Below, in pieces: positions 54,214 to 64,000 of a DNA stretch of 64,000 nt. Under the pieces are notes generated by a model. It was not told the origin of the DNA. It worked only from the letters and a program-made list of their open reading frames with translations, and did no database searches. The DNA comes from Fasciola hepatica (Eukaryota > Platyhelminthes > Trematoda > Plagiorchiida > Fasciolidae). Both the position numbers and the translations under genes were made by a program. The DNA is taken from the NCBI GenBank assembly GCA_948099385.1, contig CANUEZ040000191.1, positions 4,402,001 through 4,466,000 of the forward strand, in the 5' to 3' direction. The first letter of the stretch is position 1, and each line of letters begins with the position of its first letter.

Positions 54214-54220
54214 AACGGTA
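54204..54220 (+). promoter_or_regulatory. CENP-B-box-like word (weak)
   Basis: TTTCGCTTTGAACGGTA matches the CENP-B box pattern NTTCGNNNNANNCGGGN at 7 of its 9 fixed positions: TTCG and CGG are in place, the fixed A is G, and the last G is T. Most monomers carry it, for example 72-88; copies with ttcacattggcttt lose the TTCG half. By my estimate a 7-of-9 match is expected about once per 423-bp monomer by chance on both strands, so this is a candidate only. CENP-B binds such boxes in primate centromeric satellites, and box-like words are known in other lineages. Confidence 0.25.
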
Positions 54221-54276
54221 ACAACCAAATTTTCGCACACCGATCCAACCCTACATTCCATCACTTCTCTATTTAT

Positions 54277-57200
54277 GGGCCTAAGTAAAACCAAGGCATT
54301 CCCTTATGAACAATCCACACAGATTGCTCATACAATGCAATAGAGCAGTAGCAGAGTAGATTTGTATAATATGATTCTCCATGCAGCTTGAACACTGAAC
54401 TGACCATTGAAAATTATGGAAGCACTGTACAGCTGTTTGATCCGCTAAGGGAATCATGAGCATTGCACATGGACAGAGCCCATACGGGGACACGAACAAG
54501 GGTTGGAGTGAACGAATGTCAGTCGAACACCCAAACCACAAGGCTATCCCATATGCGTCTCATCCCTTTGTTCAACATATACACTACATGATATAGCACA
54601 ATCCCCAAATTGGCTTCGGCTTTCGCTTTCGCTTTGAACGGTAACAACCAAATTCTCGCACACCGATCCAATCCTATGTTCCATCACTTCTCTATTTATG
54701 GGCCTAAGTAAAACCAAGGCATTCCCTTATGAACAATCCACACAGATTGCTCATACAATGCAACAGAGCAGTAGCAGAGTAGATTTGTATAATATGATTC
54801 TCCATGCAGCTTGAACACTGAACTGACCATTGAAAATTATGGAAGCACTGTACAGCTGTTTGATCCGCTAAGGGAATCATGAGCATTGCACATGGACAGA
54901 ACCCACTCGGAGACACGAACAAGGGTTGCGGTGAACGAATGTCAGTCGAACACCCAAACCACAAGGCAATCCGATATGGGTCTCAACGCTTTGTTCAACA
55001 TATACAATACATGATATAGCACAATCCCCAAATTGGCTTCGGCTTTCGCTTTCGCTTTGAACGGTAACAATCAAATTTACGCACACCGATCCAACCCTAC
55101 ATTCCATCACTTCTCTATTTATGGGCCTAAGTAAAACCAAGGCATTCCCTTATGAACAATCCACACAGATTGCTCATACAATGCAATAGAGCAGTAGCAG
55201 AGTAGATTTGTATAATATGATTCTCCATGCAGCTTGAACACTGAACTGACCATTGAAAATGATGGAAGCACTGTACAGCTGTTTGATCCGCTAAGGGAAT
55301 CATGAGTATTGCACATGGACAGAGCCCACTCGGAGACACGAACCAGGGTTGGGGTGAACGAATGTCAGTCGAACACCCAAACCACAAGGCTATCCGATAT
55401 TGGTCTCAACGCTTTGTTCAACATATACAATACATGATATAGCACAATCCCCAAATTGGCTTCGGCTTTTGCTTTCGCTTTGAACGGTAACAACCAAATT
55501 CTCGCACACCGATCCAATCCTATGTTCCATCACTTCTCTATTTATGGGCCTAAGTAAAACCAAGGCATTCCCTTTAGAACAATCCACACAGATTGCTCAT
55601 ACAATGCAATAGAGCAGTAGCAGACTAGATTTGTATAATATGATTCTCCATGCAGCTTGAACACTGAACTGACCATTGAAAATTATGGAAGCACTGTACA
55701 GCTGTTTGCTCCGCTAAGGGAATCCTGGGCATTGCACATGGACAGAGCCCATACGGGGACACGAACAAGGGTTGGAGTGAACGAATGTCAGTCGAACACC
55801 CAAACCACAAGGCTATCCCATATGCGTCTCAACGCTTTGTTCAACATATACAATACATGATATAGCACAATCCCCAAATTGGCTTCGGCTTCCGCCTTGG
55901 CTTTGAACGGTCACAACCAAATTCTCGCACACCGATCCAATCCTATGTTCCATCACTTCTCTATTTATGGGCCTAAGTAAAACCAAGGCATTCCCTTATG
56001 AACAATCCACAAAGATTGCTCATACAATGCAATAGAGCAGTAGCAGAGTAGATTTGTATAATATGATTCTCCATGCAGCTTGAACACTGAACTGACCATT
56101 GAAAATGATGGAAGCACTGTACAGCTGTTTGATCCGCTAAGGGAATCATGAGCATTGCACATGGACAGAGCCCACTCGGAGACACGAACAAGGGTTGGGG
56201 TGAACGAATGTCAGTCGAACACCCAAACCACAAGGCTATCCGATATGGGTCTCAACGCTTTGTTCAACATATACAATACATGATATAGCACAATCCCCAA
56301 ATTGGCTTCGGCTTTCGCTTTCGCTTTGAACGGTAACAACCAAATTCTCGCAAACCGATCCAATCCTATGTTCCATCACTTCTCTATTTATGGGCCTAAA
56401 TAAAGCCAAGGCATTCCCTTATGAACAATCCACACAGATTGCTCATACAATGCAATAGAGCAGTAGCAGAGTAGATTTGTATAATATGATTCTCCATGCA
56501 GCTTGAACACTGAACTGACCATTGAAAATTATGGAAGCACTGTACAGCTGTTTGATCCGCTAAGGGAATCATGAGCATTGCACATGGACAGAGCCCACTC
56601 GGGGACACGAACAAGGGTTGGAGTGAACGAATGTCAGTCGAACACCCAAACCACAAGGCTATCCCATATGCGTCTCATCCCTTTGTTCAACATATACACT
56701 ACATGATATAGCACAATCCCCAAATTGGCTTCGGCTTTCGCTTTCGCTTTGAACGGTAACAACCAAATTCTCGCACACCGATCCAATCCTATGTTCCATC
56801 ACTTCTCTATTTATGGGCCTAAGTAAAACCAAGGCATTCCCTTATGAACAATCCACACAGATTGCTCATACAATGCAATAGAGCAGTAGCAGAGTAGATT
56901 TGTATAATATGATTCTCCATGCAGCTTGAACACTGAACTGACCATTGAAAATTATAGAGGCACTGTACAGCTGTTTGATCCGCTAAGGGAATCATGAGCA
57001 TTGCACATGGACAGAACCCACTCGGAGACACGAACAAGGGTTGGGGTGAACGAATGTCAGTCGAACACCCAAACCACAAGGCAATCCGATATGGGTCTCA
57101 ACGCTTTGTTAAACATATACAATACATGATATAGCACAATCCCCAAATTGGCTTCGGCTTTCGCTTTCGCTTTGAACGGTAACAACCAAATTCTCGCACA

Positions 57201-58506
57201 CCGATCCAATCCTATGTTCCATCACTTCTCTATTTATGGGCCTAAGTAAAACCAAGGCATTCCCTTATGAACAATCCACACAGATTGCTCATACAATGCA
57301 ATAGAGCAGTAGCAGAGTAGATTTGTATAATATGATTCTCCATGCAGCTTGAACACTGAACTGACCATTGAAAATGATGGAAGCACTGTACAGCTGTTTG
57401 ATCCGCTAAGGGAATCATGAATATTGCACATGGACAGAGCCCACTCGGAGACACGAACCAGGGTTGGGGTGAACGAATGTCAGTCGAACACCCAAACCAC
57501 AAGGCTATCCGATATGGGTCTCAACGCTTTGTTCAACATATACAATACATGATATAGCACAATCCCCAAATTGGCTTCGGCTTTTGCTTTCGCTTTGAAC
57601 GGTAACAACCAAATTCTCGCACACCGATCCAATCCTATGTTCCATCACTTCTCTATTTATGGGCCTAAGTAAAACCAAGGCATTCCCTTATGAACAATCC
57701 ACACAGATTGCTCATACAATGCAATAGAGCAGTAGCAGACTAGATTTGTATAATATGATTCTCCATGCAGCTTGAACACTGAACTGACCATTGAAAATTA
57801 TGGAAGCACTGTACAGCTGTTTGATCCGCTAAGGGAATCATGGGCATTGCACATGGACAGAGCCCATACGGGGACACGAACAAGGGTTGGAGTGAACGAA
57901 TGTCAGTCGAACACCCAAACCACAAGGCTATCCCATATGGGTCTCAACGCTTTGTTCAACATATACAATACATGATATAGCACAATCCCCAAATTGGCTT
58001 CGGCTTTCGCTTTCGCTTTGAACGGTAACAACCAAATTCTCGCACACCGATCCAATCCTATGTTCCATCACTTCTCTATTTATGGGCCTAAGTAAAACCA
58101 AGGCATTCCCTTATGAACAATCCACAAAGATTGCTCATACAATGCAATAGAGCAGTAGCAGAGTAGATTTGTATATTATGATTCTCCATGCAGCTTGAAC
58201 ACTGAACTGACCATTGAAAATGATGGAAGCACTGTACAGCTGTTTGATCCGCTAAGGGAATCATGAGCATTGCACATGGACAGAGCCCACTCGGAGACAC
58301 GAACAAGGGTTGGGGTGAACGAATGTCAGTCGAACACCCAAACCACAAGGCAATCCGATATGGGTCTCAACGCTTTGTTAAACATATACAATACATGATA
58401 TAGCACAATCCCCAAATTGGCTTCGGCTTTCGCTTTCGCTTTGAACGGTAACAACCAAATTTTCGCACACCGATCCAACCCTACATTCCATCACTTCTCT
58501 ATTTAT
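54277..58506 (+). repeat. Pentameric HOR (2,115 bp), two consecutive copies
   Basis: Units 54277-56391 and 56392-58506 contain five monomers with matching markers in matching order: tatgcgtctcatccc; agaacccactcgg with aaggcaatccg; gaaccagggttgg; gcagactag with gggcattgcac and catacgggg; and ccacaaagattg. Each marker pair is 2,115 bp apart. The copies are similar but not identical: gagtattgc in the first corresponds to gaatattgc in the second, and aatttacgc with ccaaccctac is present only in the first. The duplication is therefore older than the 32706-36087 tetramer. The gcagactag position also matches the unit that follows, suggesting the register continues. Confidence 0.9.
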
Positions 58507-61500
58507 GGGCCTAAGTAAAACCAAGGCATTCCCTTATGAACAATCCACACAGATTGCTCATACAATGCAATAGAGCAGTAGCAGAGTAGATTTGTATAAT
58601 ATGATTCTCCATGCAGCTTGAACACTGAACTGACCATTGAAAATGATGGAAGCACTGTACAGCTGTTTGATCCGCTAAGGGAATCATGAGCATTGCACAT
58701 GGAAAGAGCCCACTCGGAGACACGAACAAGGGTTGGGGTGAACGAATGTCAGTCGAACACCCAAACCACAGGGCTATCCCATATGGGTCTCAACGCTTTG
58801 TTAAACATATACACTACATGATATAGCACAATCCCCAAATTGGCTTCGGCTTTTGCTTTCGCTTTGAACGGTAACAACCAAATTCTCGCACACCGATCCA
58901 ATCCTATGTTCCATCACTTCTCTATTTATGGGCCTAAATAAAACCAAGGCATTCCCTTATGAACAATCCACACAGATTGCTCATACAATGCAATAGAGCA
59001 GTAGCAGAGTAGACTTGTATAATATGATTCTCCATGCAGCTTGAACACTGAACTGACCATTGAAAATGATGGAAGCACTGTACAGCTGTTTGATCCGCTA
59101 AGGGAATCATGAGCATTGCACATGGACAGAGCCCACTCGGAGACACGAACAAGGGTTGGGGTGAACGAATGTCAGTCGAACACCCAAACCACAACGCTAT
59201 CCGATATGGGTCTCAACGCTTTGTTCAACATATACAATACATGATATAGCACAATCCCCAAATTGGCTTCGGCTTTCGCTTTCGCTTTGAACGGTAACAA
59301 CCAAATTCTCGCACACCGATCCAATCCTATGTTCCATCACTTCTCTATTTATGGGCCTAAGTAAAACCAAGGCATTCCCTTATGAACAATCCACACAGAT
59401 TGCTCATACAATGCAATAGAGCAGTAGCAGAGTAGATTTGTATAATATGATTCTCCATGCAGCTTGAACACTGAACTGACCATTGGAATTATGGAAGCAC
59501 TGTACAGCTGTTTGATCCGCTAAGGGAATCATGAGCATTGCACATGGACAGAGCTCACTCGGAGACACGAACAAGGGTTGGGGTGAACGAATGTCAGTCG
59601 AACACCCAAACCACAAGGCTATCCGATATAGGTCTCAACGCTTTGTTCAACATATACAATACATGATATAGCACAATCCCCAAATTGGCTTCGGCTTTCG
59701 CTTTCGCTTTGAACGGTAACAACCAAATTCTCGCACACCGATCCAATCCTATGTTCCATCACTTCTCTATTTATGGGCCTAAGTAAAACCAAGGCATTCC
59801 CTTATGAACAATCCACACAGATTGCTCATACAATGCAATAGAGCAGTAGCAGACTAGATTTGTATAATATGATTCTCCATGCAGCTTGAACACTGAACTG
59901 ACCATTGAAAATGATGGAAGCACTGTACAGCTGTTTGATCCGCTAAGTGAATCATGAGCATTGCACATGGACAGAGCCCACTCGGAGACACGAACAAGGG
60001 TTGGGGTGAACGAATGTCAGTCGAACACCCAAACCACAAGGCTATCCCATATGGGTCTCAACGCTTTGTTAAACATATACACTACATGATATAGCACAAT
60101 CCCCAAATTGGATTCGGCTTTCGCTTTCGCTTTGAACGGTAACAACCAAATTCTCGCACACCGATCCAATCCTATGTTCCATCACTTCTCTATTTATGGG
60201 CCTAAGTAAAACCAAGGCATTCCCTTATGAACAATCCCCACACAGATTGCTCATACAATGCAATGGAGCAGTAGCAGAGTAGATTTGTATAATATGATTC
60301 TCCATGCAGCTTGAACACTGAACTGACCATTGAAAATGATGGAAGCACTGTACAGCTGTTTGATCCGCTAAGGGAATCATGAGCATTGCACATGGACAGA
60401 GCCCACTCGGAGACACGAACAAGGGTTGGGGTGAACGAATGTCAGTCGAACACCCAAACCACAAGGCAATCCGATATGGGTCTCAACGCTTTGTTAAACA
60501 TATACAATACATGATATAGCACAATCCCCAAATTGGCTTCGGCTTTCGCTTTCGCTTTGAACGGTAACAACCAAATTTTCGCACACCGATCCAACCCTAC
60601 ATTCCATCACTTCTCTATTTATGGGCCTAAATAAAACCAAGGCATTCCCTTATGAACAATCCACACAGATTGCTCATACAATGCAATAGAGCAGTAGCAG
60701 AGTAGATTTGTATAATATGATTCTCCATGCAGCTTGAACACTGAACTGACCATTGAAAATGATGGAAGCACTGTACAGCTGTTTGATCCGCTAAGGGAAT
60801 CATGAGCATTGCACATGGAAAGAGCCCACTCGGAGACACGAACAAGGGTTGGGGTGAACGAATGTCAGTCGAACACCCAAACCACAGGGCTATCCCATAT
60901 GGGTCTCAACGCTTTGGTAAACATATACAATACATGATATAGCACAATCCCCAAACTGGCTTCGGCTTTTGCTTTCGCTTTGAACGGTAACAACCAAATT
61001 CTCGCACACCGATCCAATCCTATGTTCCATCACTTCTCTATTTATGGGCCTAAGTAAAACCAAGGCATTCCCTTATGAACAATCCACACAGATTGCTCAT
61101 ACAATGCAATAGAGCAGTAGCAGAGTAGATTTGTATAATATGATTCTCCATGCAGCTTGAACACTGAACTGACCATTGAAAATGATGGAAGTACTGTACA
61201 GCTGTTTGATCCGCTAAGGGAATCATGAGCATTGCACATGGACAGAGCCCACTCGGAGACACGAACAAGGGTTGGGGTGAACGAATGTCAGTCGAACACC
61301 CAAACCACAAGGCTATCCGATATGGGTCTCAACGCTTTGTTCTACATATACAATACATGTTATAGCACAATCACGATATTGGCTTCGGCTTTCGCTTTCG
61401 CTTTGAACGGTAACAACCAAATTCTCGCACACCGATCCAATCCTATGTTCCATCACTTCTCTATTTATGGGCCTAAGTAAAACCAAGGCATTCCCTTATG

Positions 61501-62736
61501 AACAATCCACACAGATTGCTCATACAATGCAATAGAGCAGTAGCAGAGTAGATTTGTATAATATGATTCTCCATGCAGCTTGAACACTGAACTGACCATT
61601 GAAAATTATGGAAGCACTGTACAGCTGTTTGATCCGCTAAGGGAATCATGAGCATTGCACATGGACAGAGCTCACTCGGAGACACGAACAAGGGTTGGGG
61701 TGAACGAATGTCAGTCGAACACCCAAACCACAAGGCTATCCCATATGGGTCTCAACGCTTTGTTCAACATATACAATACATGATATAGCACAATCCCCAA
61801 ATTGGCTTCGGCTTTCGCTTTCGCTTTGAACGGTAACAACCAAATTCTCGCACACCGATCCAATCCTATGTTCCATCACTTCTCTATTTATGGGCCTAAA
61901 TAAAACCAAGGCATTCCCTTATGAACAATCCACACAGATTGCTCATACAATGCAATAGAGCAGTAGCAGAGTAGATTTGTATAATATGATTCTCCATGCA
62001 GCTTGAACACTGAACTGACCATTGAAAATGATGGAAGCACTGTACAGCTGTTTGATCCGCTAAGTGAATCATGAGCATTGCACATGGACAGAGCCCACTC
62101 GGAGACACGAACAAGGGTTTGGGTGAACGAATGTCAGTCGAACACCCAAACCACAAGGCTATCCCATATGGGTCTCAACGCTTTGGTAAACATATACAAT
62201 ACATGATATAGCACAATCCCCAAATTAGCTTCGGCTTTCGCTTTCGCTTTGAACGGGTACAACCACATTCTCGCACACCGATCCAATCCTATGTTCCATC
62301 ACTTCTCTATTTATGGGCCTAAGTAAAACCAAGGCATTCTTTTATGAACAATCCACACAGATTGCTCATACAATGCAATAGAGCAGTTGTAGAGTAGATT
62401 TGTATAATATGATTCTCCATGCAGCTTGAACACTGAACTGACCATTGAAATTATGGAAGCACTGTACAGCTGTTTGATCCGCTAAGGGAATCATGAGCAT
62501 TGCACATGGACAGAGCTCACTCGGAGACACGAACAAGGGTTGGGGTGAACGAATGTCAGTCGAACACCCAAACCACAAGGCTATCCCATATGGGTCTCAA
62601 CGCTTTGGTAAACATATACAATACATGATATAGCACAATCCCCAAATTGGCTTCGGCTTTCGCTTTCGCTTTGAACGGTAACAACCAAATTCTCGCACAC
62701 CGATCCAATCCTATGTTCCATCACTTCTCTATTTAT
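58507..62736 (+). repeat. Pentameric HOR (about 2,115 bp), second pair
   Basis: Units starting at 58507 and 60623 share markers in order: ggaaagagccc with cacagggctatccc; a monomer with little distinction; gagctcactcgg; and taagtgaatcatg. The fifth monomers are less alike: the first (60198) has a 2-bp insertion and aaggcaatccg, while the second (62315) has gcagttgtag, gaacgggtac and the gaaattatgg deletion. The register is in phase with the preceding pair of pentamers, so 54277-62736 behaves as four successive units of about 2,115 bp. Words such as ctttggtaaacat and cctaaataaa are concentrated here and toward the right of the window. Confidence 0.85.
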
Positions 62737-64000
62737 GGGCCTAAATAAAACCAAGGCATTCCCTTATGAACAATCCACACAGATTGCTCATACAATGCAA
62801 TAGAGCAGTAGCAGAGTAGATTTGTTTAATATGATTCTCCATGCAGCTTGAACACTGAACTGACCATTGAAAATGATGGAAGCACTGTACAGCTGTTTGA
62901 TCCGCTAAGGGAATCATGAGCATTGCACATGGACAGAACCCAATCGCAGACACGAACAAGGGTTGGGGTGAACGAATGTCAGTCGAACACCCAAACCACA
63001 AGGCTATCCGATATGGGTCTCAACGCTTTGTTCTACATATACAATACATGATATAGCACAATCCCCAAATTGGCTTCGGCTTTCGCTTTCGCTTTGAACG
63101 GTAACAACGAAATTCTCGCACACCGATCCAATCCTATGTTCCATCACTTCTCTATTTATGGGCCTAAGTAAAACCAAGGCATTCCCTTATGAACAATCCA
63201 CACAGATTGCTCATACAATGCAATAGAGCAGTAGCAGAGTAGATTTGTATAATATGATTCTCCATGCAGCTTGAACACTGAACTGACCATTGAAAATGAT
63301 GGAAGCACTGTACATCTGTTTGATCCGCTAAGGGAATCATGAGCATTGCACATGGACAGAGCCCACACGGGGACACGAACAAGGGTTGGGGTGAACGAAT
63401 GTCAGTCGAACACCCAAACCACAAGGCTATCCGATATGGGTCCGAACGCTTTGTTCAACATATACAATACATGATATAGCACAATCCCCAAATTGGCTTC
63501 GGCTTTCGCTTTCGCTTTGAACGGTAACAACGAAATTCTCGCACACCGATCCAATCCTATGTTCCATCACTTCTCTATTTATGGGCCTAAGTAAAACCAA
63601 GGCATTCCCTTATGAACAATCCACACAGATTGCTCATACAATGCAATAGAGCAGTAGTAGAGTAGATTTGTATAATATGATTCTCCATGCAGCTTGAACA
63701 CTGAACTGACCATTGAAAATGATGGAAGCACTGTACAGCTGTTTGATCCGCTAAGGGAATCATGAGCATTGCACATGGACAGAGCTCACTCGGAGACACG
63801 AACAAGGGTTGGGGTGAACGAATGTCAGTCGAACACCCAAACCACAAGGCTATCCGTTATGGGTCTCAACGCTTTGTTCAACATATACAATACATGATAT
63901 AGCACAATCCCCAAATTGGCTTCGGCTTTCGCTTTCGCTTTGAACGGTAACAACCAAATTCTCGCACACCGATCCAATCCTATGTTCCATCACTTCTCTA
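62737..64000 (+). repeat. Right end of window: two monomers and a 418-bp partial
   Basis: Monomers start at 62737, 63160 and 63583; the last is cut by the window end at phase 418. The copies at 62737 and 63160 both carry the otherwise unusual aacaacgaaattc in their tails (near 63109 and 63528), a sign of adjacent duplication. The copy at 62737 has gaacccaatcgcagac. The one at 63160 has gtacatctg and gggtccgaacgc. The array continues beyond the window. No gene is present. Confidence 0.9.

Larger units (their letters stand above)
53854..54276 (+). repeat. Reference satellite monomer (423 bp)
   Basis: This copy is close to the majority sequence and is exactly 423 bp, so I use it as the coordinate reference. 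In order it holds: the phase word gggcctaag (53854); a highly conserved core (53875-54031) bounded by ATTCCCTTA and its exact reverse complement TAAGGGAAT; a TATA-like word (53942-53949); the palindrome ACAGCTGT (54006-54013); a variable GC-richer stretch with ctcggagacacg; a short hairpin (54078-54114); the ccgatatggg variant site; the hypervariable atatacaatac and TTTCGC-repeat region (54121-54220); and a tail to the next unit. The tail carries minority variants (aattttcgc, ccaaccctac) shared with copies near 58461 and 60577. It is about 43% G+C with about 13 CpG. Because 423 is divisible by 3, reading frames stay in register from unit to unit. Confidence 0.95.
1..64000. repeat. Satellite DNA array, 423-bp monomer, head-to-tail
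   Basis: The same roughly 423-bp unit recurs from the first to the last base, always in the same orientation. It can be followed through anchor words such as gggcctaag, tgtataatatgattc, gtacagctgtttgatcc and gtcgaacacccaaacc, one of each per unit. Starts of gggcctaag at 145 and 63583 are 150 units apart and 63,438 bp apart. Most monomers are exactly 423 bp; the rest differ by 1 or 2 bp through small indels. Monomers differ mainly by substitutions, a few percent between typical copies. I see no foreign insertion, inversion or spacer. Both ends of the window lie inside monomers, so the array is longer than 64 kb. Such arrays are a known component of eukaryotic heterochromatin. The family is not one I recognise, and any centromeric role is inference. 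Confidence 0.98.

Noticed and set aside
1..64000. CRISPR array
   Set aside because: The period is 423 bp and the sequence between any two anchor words is itself repeated, so there are no unique spacers and no cas genes.
1..64000. Tandem rRNA, tRNA, 5S or histone gene cluster
   Set aside because: I find no recognisable rRNA or tRNA sequence or conserved protein frame in the unit, and the per-copy divergence and indels are too high for such genes.
1..64000. Tandem internal repeats of a single giant protein
   Set aside because: Although 423 is divisible by 3, every frame on both strands has at least one stop per monomer in most copies, so no frame stays open across units.

Overview
The whole 64 kb window is one uninterrupted, head-to-tail tandem array of a single satellite monomer of 423 bp. 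Using the recurring word gggcctaag as an arbitrary phase point, the first complete monomer starts at 145 and the last start is at 63583. The 150 monomers in between occupy 63,438 bp, which is 150 x 423 minus 12 bp, so length is held almost exactly. The window opens with a 144-bp partial monomer and closes inside another (63583-64000), so neither edge of the array is present. I see no unique sequence, no protein gene, no RNA gene, no transposon insertion and no inversion. A hand count over 53821-54240 gives 182 G+C in 420 bases (about 43%). A typical monomer holds about 13 CpG, only mildly below expectation.

An array this long, pure and slowly drifting is typical of eukaryotic heterochromatin (centromeric, pericentromeric, subtelomeric, or on a sex or B chromosome). 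I do not recognise the satellite family and cannot name the organism. Nothing suggests a bacterium, phage or plasmid.

Above the 423-bp level there is clear higher-order repeat (HOR) structure that changes along the window. A dimer (846 bp) lies at 992-2685. Units of 5 to 7 monomers share marker variants at about 3.1-12.4 kb. Mosaics with 2-, 3-, 4- and 5-monomer spacing fill 12.4-23.8 kb. A trimer block at 25.5-26.8 kb is copied about 2,534 bp downstream. A tetramer (1,691 bp) is duplicated almost perfectly at 32706-36087, and a weaker 1,692-bp relation follows. A trimer nested in a 2,114-bp pentamer covers 38203-43702. Pentamers (about 2,115 bp) recur at 44.5-48 kb and 54.3-62.7 kb. Particular variants are confined to particular domains, which is the pattern expected from unequal exchange and local gene conversion.

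Inside the monomer, a core of about 157 bp (reference copy 53875-54031) is far more conserved than the stretch ending in the TTTCGC-rich motif, where whole words are swapped between copies. Possible functional elements are weak: a CENP-B-box-like word, a short hairpin, two palindromes and a TATA-like word. Short minus-strand open frames of 65-147 codons recur once or twice per monomer. They are by-products of the repeat and are not annotated as genes.
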